Below, piece by piece: positions 29,418 to 39,108 of a DNA stretch of 64,000 nucleotides. Where the stretch lies: the IMG/VR virus record IMGVR_UViG_3300033571_020726, positions 16,739 through 80,738 of that record; one strand, written 5' to 3'. Numbering within the stretch: position 1 is the stretch's first letter; each line of letters starts with the position of its first letter. The position numbers and the translations under genes were made by a program. Under the pieces are notes generated by a model. That model saw only the letters and a list, made by a program, of their open reading frames with translations, made no database searches and was not told the DNA's origin. This DNA comes from a virus.

Positions 29418-32400
29418 ATGGCTATTTTTGAATCAAGTTTAGAAAAAATAAGATTTATTAATAAATTAAATAATAAAGATATAAAAACAAATTTAATACA
29501 AATTACAAATTATCAAAATAATATAGGTGATGAAACTTTTTTAGATATAAAATTTGAATTAGATGTTATACATAAAGGACAATTTTCATATACAAAAAAG
29601 TTTTTAAATCAAAATACAAGCTCTCCAGCATTTACTAATATTAATAGTATAAGAAGTATCGTTAATCTTTTTAAAACGCAAAACAGTAAACATGAAAAAA
29701 TATTTAATAATATAGAAAGAATAGTTTCTCAAGTATATGCAGATGACAAACTATTTTCAATCTCAACTGCAAGATTAAATAATATTTATACAGATTTTAA
29801 TCAGGAATCTAAAAAATATACATTTGATTTATTGGCAAATTTTATATTATCTTACAATAATACAACAACAATATCAACAACTAAAAGTTTTGCTAAAGAT
29901 CTATTTAAAGATAATGTAAATAATGATAATGAAAATTTATTTGCATTGAAAACAAAATTTATTGAAAATAATTTAAATTTAAATAGTCAAAACACAAATA
30001 ATCAAATATTGTTTTTTTTAAAAAATTTTTTAGGTTTTAATTTTTTAAATTTAGATAATAATCTTAAAATTTCAAATGGTAATAAACCTTTATCTTTCAT
30101 GTCAATTAATACAATTAAAAATAATATTAAAAACAATGCATTTGATGATATGTCAATAAATTCATTATTATACGGGTTTATTTCAAATGAAGAATTGTCA
30201 ACAAATAAATATAATTATTCTAATTTAACAAATTTTCCTTTAATTGAAGACGATATAACAAAAGAATTTATACCATTTAAATATACAAAAAATTTCAATT
30301 TATTTAATGGATCAAATATACTAGATTTTACAAAAAAATATATAACAATTTTATCAAATTCTTCTTTAAAAAATGAAAATGAAAACGAATTTATTTCAAA
30401 CAGTATAGAAAGTTTTAAAAATATAAAAAATTGTATTTATTCTAATAATATAAAAGAAGATTATAATTTTATATATACAACTAAAATTAATGAAAATTTA
30501 AAATTTGAATCAAAAGCAAATCAAAATATTTTAGCACATACATCATTATATAAAATATTTAATCCAAATACATATGGTATAACATCATTATTGCAAAAAG
30601 ATAGATCTGACATGTTACAATGTTTAAATTTAATTGCAAATAATATTAATAGTAAAAGAATTATTTTATTAAAAAACGCAATATCTACTTCTCCTAATTT
30701 TAATAATAATTTATTTTCAAATTTAGAAGAACCTACAACTAATTTTAAGGATAAATTAACGAATGCCTTATTATTTCATAACTCAATTAATAGTGAAGAA
30801 ACAGGTATTTTAAATAATACTTTATCTATTTTTAATTATAAAAAAAATAATTTTTTTGCTAATATATTAAAAAATAGAAATATATGTAACTATATTGTTA
30901 AAAATTTTAAAAAAATATATTTCAAAAACACTAATATTTTTAATACATTCAAAAGAATATTCTTATACAATAAAAACAAAATTAATGAATTAAATAATTT
31001 TGAATCATATTTTGTTTCAAACCTTGAAAATAATTCTATTATATCAAATATACCTGATGCTATGAATCGATTTAAAATCAAATCAACAATTGATGTTGCT
31101 GAAATTAGAGAATATAATAACTATATTATTGGTGATCAAAATTTCGAATCAAGCAAAAATTTAAATGAAAAATTAGTAAATGAATATAATGAAAATATAA
31201 ATTTTGAAAATATAAAAGATTCAATGAGACGTGAAAAAGAAGATATATCGAATATTATAAATGAATATTATTCAGATAATTTTGAAATATTTAAGAATAC
31301 TTCTACGTTTTTTTCATCTATCAAAGATATTTGTTCTCAAAATATATCTTTTTTGACAAGTAATGATGCAAATGCAGATATATTAGATACAGCATCAATA
31401 TTATGGGTATTTAATGAAAACAATACAATATATGCGCAAGATGAAAAAAATGATTTTTTAAATAAATTAACTAAAAGTTTAATAAAATTTAATATTATTA
31501 AAAGAACAAATAATAATAACTTAAAAAATGCATTTAAAACAGAAATAAATAATATAATAACATCAAAAAATACTAATAATAATATAATGGAATTATTTCC
31601 TTTCTTTATATTTACAACTGAACATTATAACAATAATGAGCAAAAAAATTATTTTAAAACTGAATCAGGTTTTAATTCAATTAATAATTCAGATGAACAT
31701 GAAACAAGAGGTTTATTTTCACATTTTATATATAATGAAAATACTCCATTTAATATAACAAAATTAAATAGTATAAATGATTTTAGAAAAAGCAAATTAA
31801 ATTTTAATGATAGTATATTAAAAAAAATTAATATTGCAGGATGTAATTTGATTAATAATGAAAAGGTAATGTTTATTCCTGAACTTTATATTAATCAAAA
31901 TAAGAATTATGAAATAAAAAATAATATTTTTATAATACTTAACACATTACCTACTGTTTATAGTTTCACAGATTATTCTTATTCAATTGTTTTAAAAGAA
32001 TTAATTACAAAATATTCTTTATCAAAAACTTTTAATTTTGTTAATAATGATGTTGAAAATAATTTGTTTTTTAATATTATATCAAAGTTTAATATTTTAA
32101 TTGAAGACTTTTTACTTACACGTTTAAATATAAATACGATTAATAGTATATCTGAGTTAGATAGTATAATAGATTCAGACAATGAAATATTAAGTATTGT
32201 CGAAAATACATTAAAAATAGCGTCAGATATTTATTGCGATATGTCTAATTCTTTACAATCTTATGTAAATATATCGAATAGGGTTTTTCAAAGCAATGAA
32301 TTAAATGCAAGAATAAATGCAGCAATAAATATAAATAATCGTAATGATCTTTCAATAGAAAATAATATTTATATGCAAAAAGTAAATAGTTTTATATCAA

Positions 32401-34958
32401 ATCAAAGATTTGATGACATAAGAGATGATGATTCTTTTTGCTTTTCAACAGCTAGGTTTTATTATTTATTAACAAAAATTTTTGACATTGACATTAAAAC
32501 ATCGCAATTAATTATAAAACATGCAGGTTCTCAAAATATTAAAATAGACGAAAATACATTTATATATGATACATTAAAAAGTATAAGAGAAAATAATAAT
32601 TTTAGCGGAAATTTAAATATTATTAATAATTTTCCTGGATATAACACTTTTTTAGATTCTAATTTTAGTTCGACACAATTCACAACATTTGCAACAATAT
32701 ATAATATATTTGATATATTTAATATATATAACAAAAAAATATCCGAATTAATTTCAGGAATGTCTACATTCTCAAATAAAAGAGAATATGAATTTTTATT
32801 AACATCGCCTACAATAATAAATTATATAAAAAATTTAAATGCAGCGCAAGATAGATTTCCTGCTGATTATGCTAAAAATATTAAAAAGAAAATTATACCA
32901 GATTCATCATACACTTATTTAAAAATTAGAGATAAAAAAACATTGTCTAATGAATCTAATGAAAATTTTTATCAAAATTTAGAAAACGACAATAATTATA
33001 TTGATGATAAAATAGATGTTGTTATTACACCTGATATAAATAATTCTATTATTTTCGAAAATTTGGTTAATAGTTCATTTAAATTAAATGATAAATATAA
33101 AATATATGCAGATATAACTGATATTAATCAAATTAAAAAATCAACAGGATTAAATGAATATGATTCACATACTTATCCTAATAAATATTTAAATATACAA
33201 TTACTTCAGATCGCTAATCAAAATCATCCTTTACTATATAAAAAATATATTGATATTTCACAAAATTGGTATAATCACATATATCACGGTTTAATTATAA
33301 ATGACGTATCATTATCTTTAAGTTTTGATTTTTTAAATTTTTATTATAATCAATACCTAGATTCTATAAAAATATCATACGATATTTTAGTAAATAGTCG
33401 TAAAAGATTAATTAATAATTTAAATATTGAGTCTGTTAATAATTTTTTAAAAAACAAAATAGGAAATGAACATACAAAAAAAATATTAAATTTTAATAAA
33501 AATAATCAACTATTGCAAGATTCTTATGAAAAAGCTATAATAAAATATAAATCTTCAAAAAATATTATCGATTCAATATCAAATATTGGTTTAATTGATT
33601 CTTTTATGATTAATGAAAATGGCTTTTTAATAAGTAATTTATTTAAAAAAATAAATGATACAAATGATAATAAAGGAGATATTATTTATTCTTATTTAAA
33701 TGATTTTTATATTGATGCAAAACAAAAGAAAATACAAAATAATCCTTCACTTTTTAATCAAGAAATAAATCAATTATACAATACAATATCTAAGGATTAT
33801 ACTGTAAATAATCAAGCAAAAGAATTATTAGGTTCTCATATACTTAGTGTAGGTATTGATCATGATATAAAATTAAATAAAAACGATATTATTGTTATAC
33901 AAGTTGAATTAATTGATCATGATTTTCCTGAAATTGTTTGGGAACCTAAGATTTTTGAATATCATGCCTCATTTGATGATATAAGTAATGGATTCATTCA
34001 AAACTTAAATATTGATGATACTAATTTACCAATTAAAATAAAAAATAGATGGTCTATTAATAATACTTTGAAAGATAATTTAATTAAAAATATAAATTAT
34101 CAATATGATGATACTTTAAATTTAACTAACAATATATTTTCAAAAACTTATAATAATCAATCATTTTTAAATCCAATTGAGTATATCTCTAGAGACGAAA
34201 TTACAGATATAAACATATTGAAAGATAAAGTTTTTGATGATTTTATGAAAGTATTAGATACAGTAGAACTTAATAAAATTAATATTGAAATGTTAAACAG
34301 ATGTAAGCATAATCAAATTACTAATTTTAAATTAAAAAAAGTTTTAAAATTAATATCAGGTATTGATACTGATTTATTTACTAAAAATATAGATTTTAAT
34401 AAAAAGTTAATATTAAAAGATGTATACGATATTTTTGTGACAAATGCATTACTAAATAATACATTTGAAGATTATGAAATAAAATATACAGATTTTATTA
34501 AAGCGATAGATATTACGGAAAAAATTATAGATAATTATACTTTTTATACAGGCTCATTATCAAGTGAAAACAAAATAAATATTTTTATAAAATTTTTATC
34601 TGATTTTTCAAAAGCTGTAATTGAAGATTTTTGTTTTATGACAAATGGCGATGATTTATTTCAAAAAACGTATAATATAGCAATAAATCCAAAAGATTTT
34701 ATAATTTCAGGTTTTGAAGGTGAAATAAATATTACTCCTTCAAATCAAGATTTAGATTTTGAAAAAATACAGAAAGATAGATTAAATATTTTTTTAGATG
34801 AAATAGATACTGAACCTAATTTTGTTTTAAGAATGTTATCTAAATATACTATAAATCGTGATGATATAACTTATTTTAAGGTTAAATATAAAGACACTAA
34901 TAATGATTATATACCTAAAAATATATCTTATAGAATTACAACAAAAATTCTCAAATAG
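29418..34958 (+). CDS. Longest protein of the window, Asn/Lys-rich, function unknown
   Basis: 1846 residues in one uninterrupted frame. ATAGGATT lies about 8 bases before the ATG. There is no recognised domain. Composition is dominated by Asn, Lys, Ile, Ser, Phe and Asp, and there are only scattered Cys and Trp. No hydrophobic helices and no coiled-coil heptads over long spans, so it does not look like a tape measure despite its size. The C-terminal about 200 residues are somewhat more structured (FEGEINITPSNQDLDF, LNIFLDEIDTEPNFVLRML, YFKVKYKDTNND). It has its own candidate late promoter. Position among tail/baseplate genes suggests a large peripheral tail or fibre protein. Only the coding call is certain. 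Confidence 0.45.
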   Translation: MAIFESSLEKIRFINKLNNKDIKTNLIQITNYQNNIGDETFLDIKFELDVIHKGQFSYTKKFLNQNTSSPAFTNINSIRSIVNLFKTQNSKHEKIFNNIERIVSQVYADDKLFSISTARLNNIYTDFNQESKKYTFDLLANFILSYNNTTTISTTKSFAKDLFKDNVNNDNENLFALKTKFIENNLNLNSQNTNNQILFFLKNFLGFNFLNLDNNLKISNGNKPLSFMSINTIKNNIKNNAFDDMSINSLLYGFISNEELSTNKYNYSNLTNFPLIEDDITKEFIPFKYTKNFNLFNGSNILDFTKKYITILSNSSLKNENENEFISNSIESFKNIKNCIYSNNIKEDYNFIYTTKINENLKFESKANQNILAHTSLYKIFNPNTYGITSLLQKDRSDMLQCLNLIANNINSKRIILLKNAISTSPNFNNNLFSNLEEPTTNFKDKLTNALLFHNSINSEETGILNNTLSIFNYKKNNFFANILKNRNICNYIVKNFKKIYFKNTNIFNTFKRIFLYNKNKINELNNFESYFVSNLENNSIISNIPDAMNRFKIKSTIDVAEIREYNNYIIGDQNFESSKNLNEKLVNEYNENINFENIKDSMRREKEDISNIINEYYSDNFEIFKNTSTFFSSIKDICSQNISFLTSNDANADILDTASILWVFNENNTIYAQDEKNDFLNKLTKSLIKFNIIKRTNNNNLKNAFKTEINNIITSKNTNNNIMELFPFFIFTTEHYNNNEQKNYFKTESGFNSINNSDEHETRGLFSHFIYNENTPFNITKLNSINDFRKSKLNFNDSILKKINIAGCNLINNEKVMFIPELYINQNKNYEIKNNIFIILNTLPTVYSFTDYSYSIVLKELITKYSLSKTFNFVNNDVENNLFFNIISKFNILIEDFLLTRLNINTINSISELDSIIDSDNEILSIVENTLKIASDIYCDMSNSLQSYVNISNRVFQSNELNARINAAININNRNDLSIENNIYMQKVNSFISNQRFDDIRDDDSFCFSTARFYYLLTKIFDIDIKTSQLIIKHAGSQNIKIDENTFIYDTLKSIRENNNFSGNLNIINNFPGYNTFLDSNFSSTQFTTFATIYNIFDIFNIYNKKISELISGMSTFSNKREYEFLLTSPTIINYIKNLNAAQDRFPADYAKNIKKKIIPDSSYTYLKIRDKKTLSNESNENFYQNLENDNNYIDDKIDVVITPDINNSIIFENLVNSSFKLNDKYKIYADITDINQIKKSTGLNEYDSHTYPNKYLNIQLLQIANQNHPLLYKKYIDISQNWYNHIYHGLIINDVSLSLSFDFLNFYYNQYLDSIKISYDILVNSRKRLINNLNIESVNNFLKNKIGNEHTKKILNFNKNNQLLQDSYEKAIIKYKSSKNIIDSISNIGLIDSFMINENGFLISNLFKKINDTNDNKGDIIYSYLNDFYIDAKQKKIQNNPSLFNQEINQLYNTISKDYTVNNQAKELLGSHILSVGIDHDIKLNKNDIIVIQVELIDHDFPEIVWEPKIFEYHASFDDISNGFIQNLNIDDTNLPIKIKNRWSINNTLKDNLIKNINYQYDDTLNLTNNIFSKTYNNQSFLNPIEYISRDEITDINILKDKVFDDFMKVLDTVELNKINIEMLNRCKHNQITNFKLKKVLKLISGIDTDLFTKNIDFNKKLILKDVYDIFVTNALLNNTFEDYEIKYTDFIKAIDITEKIIDNYTFYTGSLSSENKINIFIKFLSDFSKAVIEDFCFMTNGDDLFQKTYNIAINPKDFIISGFEGEINITPSNQDLDFEKIQKDRLNIFLDEIDTEPNFVLRMLSKYTINRDDITYFKVKYKDTNNDYIPKNISYRITTKILK

Positions 34959-34969
34959 AAAGAAAAAAA

Positions 34970-36763
34970 ATGAGTAATAATGCAATTGATATTATAAATT
35001 ATGATATACCTAAATTTAATGTTGATGTAACTTTTAATTATTTAAAATATACAGATGCAGAAGATGATGGCGAAATATTTGATGAAAAATTAAATTTAAA
35101 ATATAATAATAAAGATATGAATTTATATAATGAGCTAAAAATAGATATATCGGAATTTATATCTAGATATGATTTTGATTCAAATATTACTTTTTTGAAA
35201 AAAATAGATCAAAATATTATTGATGATATTAAATATTTTGAAAATAAAAATTTAAATACATACAGTCAGAATACAGAAGGTATTACTGAGATTGATTATT
35301 TTAATTATAGCAATTCAAAAATTGACGATAAATTTGTATCAATTATCAATTATTTGTCAAAAAAAGATTTAAAAAATATATTAAACACATTTGATATTGA
35401 TAATCAACAATACAATTTAAATAAATCTAACTATAGAAATATAGTTGTTGGTAAAGATTATTTATATAGATTTTTTTTAAATAAAAATAATACTTTACAT
35501 AATATTGACTTTATTAATAATAACGTTTTATCAACATATAATAATATAACAGATCATATTTCATCTAGCGGTTATTCTGCTAAAGTTTTTAATATTAATA
35601 ATGATATAATTGAAAATAATATTATTGAGCAATTTAGTAATACTGTTATAACAGACACTAATAATATTGACATGCTTGATAAAATGAGTTTATTTGATAA
35701 ATTAAACTATTTTAAATTAACTAATATTACACAGTTTGAAGAATTAAAAGATAAAACTGGCGTTGCATTTGTTGGATTTTTAATAAAAAAAAATAAAAAA
35801 TCAAAATTAGGTGAAAGTAAATTAAACATTGCAAGTCAATTTATTTATTTAGATATTAATAATGATTTATATCAAAATGGAACTTTAAAAAATATTGTTT
35901 TATTTGATTGCGATTTAGAATATGCTAATACGTATTCTTATGAAATAAGTCCTGTTTTTTATTTAAGTTATTACAAACATAATATTTTAATAAATGATAT
36001 AAATATACCCAGTATAGTAAATAATTTAATATATTCAAATACTTTTAGAACTATAGAATCTGTTGCAATTGATTATTTTGCGCCTGAACCTCCTAATGCT
36101 TTACGTGTTAAGTTACATAAAGGTTCTATGTTTCCTTTATTATTTTGGGATCACCCTACAAATCCGCAAAACGATGTAATTGGATTTCAAATTTATAGAA
36201 GAGAAAATTTAAATCAGCCATTTCAACTAATAAAAGTTTATTTAAAAAGGCAAAAATCAGATTTCAAAAACTTTGATATGTTTTCAGATATTATTGATGA
36301 AAATTTAATTGAAACATCAAATTCAAATATAATGTCATCTGATTTATATCAATTTGTAGACAAAAATGTTGATATTATCAAAAACAATTATATTTATGCA
36401 ATTTGTTCGATTGATGCTCATGGAATTATATCAAATTATTCAACGCAGATAGGTGTTAGATACTCTAATATATATAACAATTTAATAATTGATCATGTAA
36501 GTATATCTAATGCCCCAAGAAGTTATCCTAATTTGTATATAGCAAGAAAAACTCAATTATTTAATAATGACGATTCTTTATTTGATTTTACACCTAATTT
36601 TGTTAATAAAGAAAAAATATCTATATACTTTACACCAGACTCTTATAGATTTAAAAACGGTAGTATTGTAGAAGAATCATTCAATATAAACAATCATTAT
36701 CAATTAAATATAATAAGATTAAATGATTTATCATCAAAAAATATTAAATTTAAACTAAAATAA
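34970..36763 (+). CDS. Structural protein with fibronectin type III-like domain
   Basis: 597 residues. Residues about 370-495 form an FN3-like domain: PEPPNALRVKLHKGS, LLFWDHPTNPQNDVIGFQIY, RRENLNQPFQLIKVY, YQFVDKNVDIIKNNYIYAI, CSIDAHGIISNYS. This is the classic P-x-x-L...W-x-P...I-x-G-(Y/F)-x-(I/V)-Y-R...Y-x-V-x-(A/S)-x-D-x-x-G-x-x-S layout. The rest is Asn/Asp-rich with no known motif. FN3-like domains are common in phage tail and fibre proteins as spacers or weak surface binders. It begins 11 bases after the 1846-residue gene and closes the giant-gene run. Structural role by domain and context. Confidence 0.6.
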   Translation: MSNNAIDIINYDIPKFNVDVTFNYLKYTDAEDDGEIFDEKLNLKYNNKDMNLYNELKIDISEFISRYDFDSNITFLKKIDQNIIDDIKYFENKNLNTYSQNTEGITEIDYFNYSNSKIDDKFVSIINYLSKKDLKNILNTFDIDNQQYNLNKSNYRNIVVGKDYLYRFFLNKNNTLHNIDFINNNVLSTYNNITDHISSSGYSAKVFNINNDIIENNIIEQFSNTVITDTNNIDMLDKMSLFDKLNYFKLTNITQFEELKDKTGVAFVGFLIKKNKKSKLGESKLNIASQFIYLDINNDLYQNGTLKNIVLFDCDLEYANTYSYEISPVFYLSYYKHNILINDINIPSIVNNLIYSNTFRTIESVAIDYFAPEPPNALRVKLHKGSMFPLLFWDHPTNPQNDVIGFQIYRRENLNQPFQLIKVYLKRQKSDFKNFDMFSDIIDENLIETSNSNIMSSDLYQFVDKNVDIIKNNYIYAICSIDAHGIISNYSTQIGVRYSNIYNNLIIDHVSISNAPRSYPNLYIARKTQLFNNDDSLFDFTPNFVNKEKISIYFTPDSYRFKNGSIVEESFNINNHYQLNIIRLNDLSSKNIKFKLK

Positions 36764-36815
36764 TATTAAAAATATAATACAATATAATTAAAATAAAACA
36801 AAGGATTTGTTGAAT

Positions 36816-37631
36816 ATGGGATTTTTAGATCATACAACTAATAGCATTATTATAGATGCAGTATTAACTGAGCGTGGTCGTGAATTATTGGCTCGAAATG
36901 ATGGATCATTTAAAATTGATTCTTTTGCATTTGGTGATGACGAAATAGACTATACAAATATTTTAAAATATGGTACAGATATGGGTAAAGAAAAAATAGA
37001 AAAAAATACACCTATTTTTGAAGCTCAAACAAATGAAAATATTGCAATAAAATATAATAATATAACTTTATCAAGTTCTGTGACTAGACTATTATATATT
37101 CCAGTATTATATGTTGATACAAATACAATGTCTGTTTTGGAAAGTAACCCAACTAAACCTGCAAATATACAACTTGATTCATCATCAACAACGACAAACA
37201 AAAAAACAATTACACTTTTTTCAACATTACCAGCAGTATCAGGACAAACATCAATCGATAATAATTTAATAGATACTATATTTGAAGTGAGATTCAATTC
37301 TTTATTATTAGGATTATATAATTCAAATGGAGATGAAAATATAACTGATTTTATCGACAAAGACGAAAATTTAATATCAACATATTCTTTAAGTAGAAAT
37401 GCAGTTGTTGCAGATGCAATAAGCGATTCATGGCAATCATTTGCATTAAAAGGCAGAAGAAAAATTAGTTTTGATATAGGTATTAGTAAGCAATTTGAAA
37501 GTAGTTTTTTTGAAAAATTTGGAGTAATTAATTCTTCAGGTAATTCAACAGGGTCAATTAATACATTTCTTGAAATTGTAGGGACAGCATCAGGTTCAAG
37601 AATGATTATTCCATTTACAATTATATTATAA
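36816..37631 (+). CDS. Conserved tail-associated structural protein with LT-x-x-GR-x-LL N-terminus
   Basis: 271 residues from the ATG at 36816. AAGGA (36801-36805) is spaced 10 bases from this ATG, so it is preferred over the in-frame TTG at 36807. The N-terminus, MGFLDHTTNSIIIDAVLTER, then GRELLARNDGSFKIDSFAFG and DDEIDY, is shared in pattern with the 25561 gene. I recall this opening in structural proteins of large marine myoviruses. The C-terminal half is beta-like (RRKISFDIGISKQFES, MIIPFTIIL). It precedes a gene with a conserved C-terminal domain by 10 bases, so the two probably work together in the tail. No enzyme motif. Confidence 0.6.
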   Translation: MGFLDHTTNSIIIDAVLTERGRELLARNDGSFKIDSFAFGDDEIDYTNILKYGTDMGKEKIEKNTPIFEAQTNENIAIKYNNITLSSSVTRLLYIPVLYVDTNTMSVLESNPTKPANIQLDSSSTTTNKKTITLFSTLPAVSGQTSIDNNLIDTIFEVRFNSLLLGLYNSNGDENITDFIDKDENLISTYSLSRNAVVADAISDSWQSFALKGRRKISFDIGISKQFESSFFEKFGVINSSGNSTGSINTFLEIVGTASGSRMIIPFTIIL

Positions 37632-37641
37632 GAGAGAAAAT

Positions 37642-39048
37642 ATGCCAGCATCAAGATTAAAAAGTTTAGGAATAAATGATAGATTAACTGAAAACAAATC
37701 ACGATTAAATCAATTAATTGATATTATTTCAGCAGATGTATCACAATCAGCTAATAGAAGAACATATCCTGCATTTGTTACAGGTAATACATATCCTATA
37801 ACAAGTTCATTATTTAATACAATTTATGATCAGGATCACACTTTACAAAGTTCAAATGCATTATTTGATATGACATTTGGATTATACGCTAAAACAGTAA
37901 CAGCAACAGTAAATAATGTCACAACAAAAACGATTGATGGTTCATCTATTATTACATCATTAAATGATAGATCTGTCGATTCTTCTGGTTTTTATTATTT
38001 TAATCCATTAACATCAACAATGATTCGTGAAAAAATAAATGTTTATAAACAATATGCACAATCTTTATTAGGAAATGCAAATGAAGTATTTAAATCTTCA
38101 TATCAAGCGCCTTCAAATGAAGTGACAGAAATAAAAGAAGCTTTATTTTTAAACTTCAAACGTTTATTTAAAAGAGACAATATTGCAAGAGGAACATTTG
38201 GTTTAACATTATATAATAGATTAGGTAATTTTTCAACAATAACAACATCAGAATATACAGCAGTTGATAGTTTAAAGAAAAAACAAACATTATTTACTTC
38301 ACCAAATCAAGTATTTAATTCAACAACATATACAGGCAAATCAGCATTACAACAAGGTGATGCATCGTCAGATGGATTTGTAACAATAATTGATACAAAT
38401 GCTTCAAATGTTTATTCAGTTTTACCTACATCTGGAGAGGTTGCAACATTAAAAATGTTTAAAGATGATCCTTCTACTAGCATTGATGTAGGTTTAATTT
38501 TTTATGATGCAGGCATTGTAGTATTAGATGTTGCCAAAATATTTAAACTGTCTGAACAAGTAAAAGGCGTTATTTCTTTTGCTGATGCACTTGCAACATC
38601 AACATCATTTTCAGGATTTTCAGGTGATACATCATTATCAGGTGTTGCTATACTTAATGGAGAAAAAGCTTTAAATAATGATGATACACTTTTGAAATTT
38701 TTACAATTAGCTACTATAGATGATATTGTAAAACATTTTTGTGAAGCAAGATTTGCAGATAGTAGCAATACTTGTTTAACATTTCAAAATGAAACAATTA
38801 TTAATTCAACTATTTTTTTCTGTAATGCAGCACCAAGTGAATTTAATTATAGCACAAATCCAACATATATTGATGAATATGGTAAAATAAATGTTGTTAA
38901 AGATGAAACATCACAACCATTTTCATATATCACAACTGTCGGTTTGTATGATGCTGCAGGTAATTTATTGGCTGTCGCAAAATTAAGTCGTCCAATTGAA
39001 AAAAATCCTAATAATAATTTAACAATTAGGGTAAGATTAGATTATTAA
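37642..39048 (+). CDS. Structural protein with conserved C-terminal domain shared with the next gene
   Basis: 468 residues, Ser/Thr-rich and less Asn-rich than the giant genes. GAGAGAAA precedes the ATG. The N-terminal half contains MIREKINVYKQYAQSLLGNA and ALFLNFKRLFKRDNIARGTF, which read as amphipathic helices. The C-terminal 45 residues (from about 425) read FSYITTVGLYDAAGNLLAVA, then KLSRPIEKN and IRVRLDY. They are repeated in altered form at the end of the next gene. I recall this ending in tail proteins of large phages but cannot name it. Together with the 36816 gene it looks like a conserved tail module. Structural role inferred. Confidence 0.6.
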   Translation: MPASRLKSLGINDRLTENKSRLNQLIDIISADVSQSANRRTYPAFVTGNTYPITSSLFNTIYDQDHTLQSSNALFDMTFGLYAKTVTATVNNVTTKTIDGSSIITSLNDRSVDSSGFYYFNPLTSTMIREKINVYKQYAQSLLGNANEVFKSSYQAPSNEVTEIKEALFLNFKRLFKRDNIARGTFGLTLYNRLGNFSTITTSEYTAVDSLKKKQTLFTSPNQVFNSTTYTGKSALQQGDASSDGFVTIIDTNASNVYSVLPTSGEVATLKMFKDDPSTSIDVGLIFYDAGIVVLDVAKIFKLSEQVKGVISFADALATSTSFSGFSGDTSLSGVAILNGEKALNNDDTLLKFLQLATIDDIVKHFCEARFADSSNTCLTFQNETIINSTIFFCNAAPSEFNYSTNPTYIDEYGKINVVKDETSQPFSYITTVGLYDAAGNLLAVAKLSRPIEKNPNNNLTIRVRLDY

Positions 39049-39108
39049 AATATTTAAATTAATTGTTTTTTTTTATATGATAAATAATATAATAAAAAAG
39101 GTTTATTA

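Noticed and set aside
29418-34958. Tape measure protein
   Set aside because: Despite 1846 residues it lacks hydrophobic helices and long coiled coils, and it lies among baseplate-type genes rather than next to tube or sheath genes.
36807-36809. TTG start for the gene annotated from 36816
   Set aside because: AAGGA at 36801-36805 is only one base from the TTG but 10 bases from the ATG at 36816, and MGFLD is the more natural start.
37025-37702. 225-codon frame on the minus strand
   Set aside because: It lies opposite two well-supported + strand genes, has low-complexity hydrophobic content and no ribosome binding site; a shadow.
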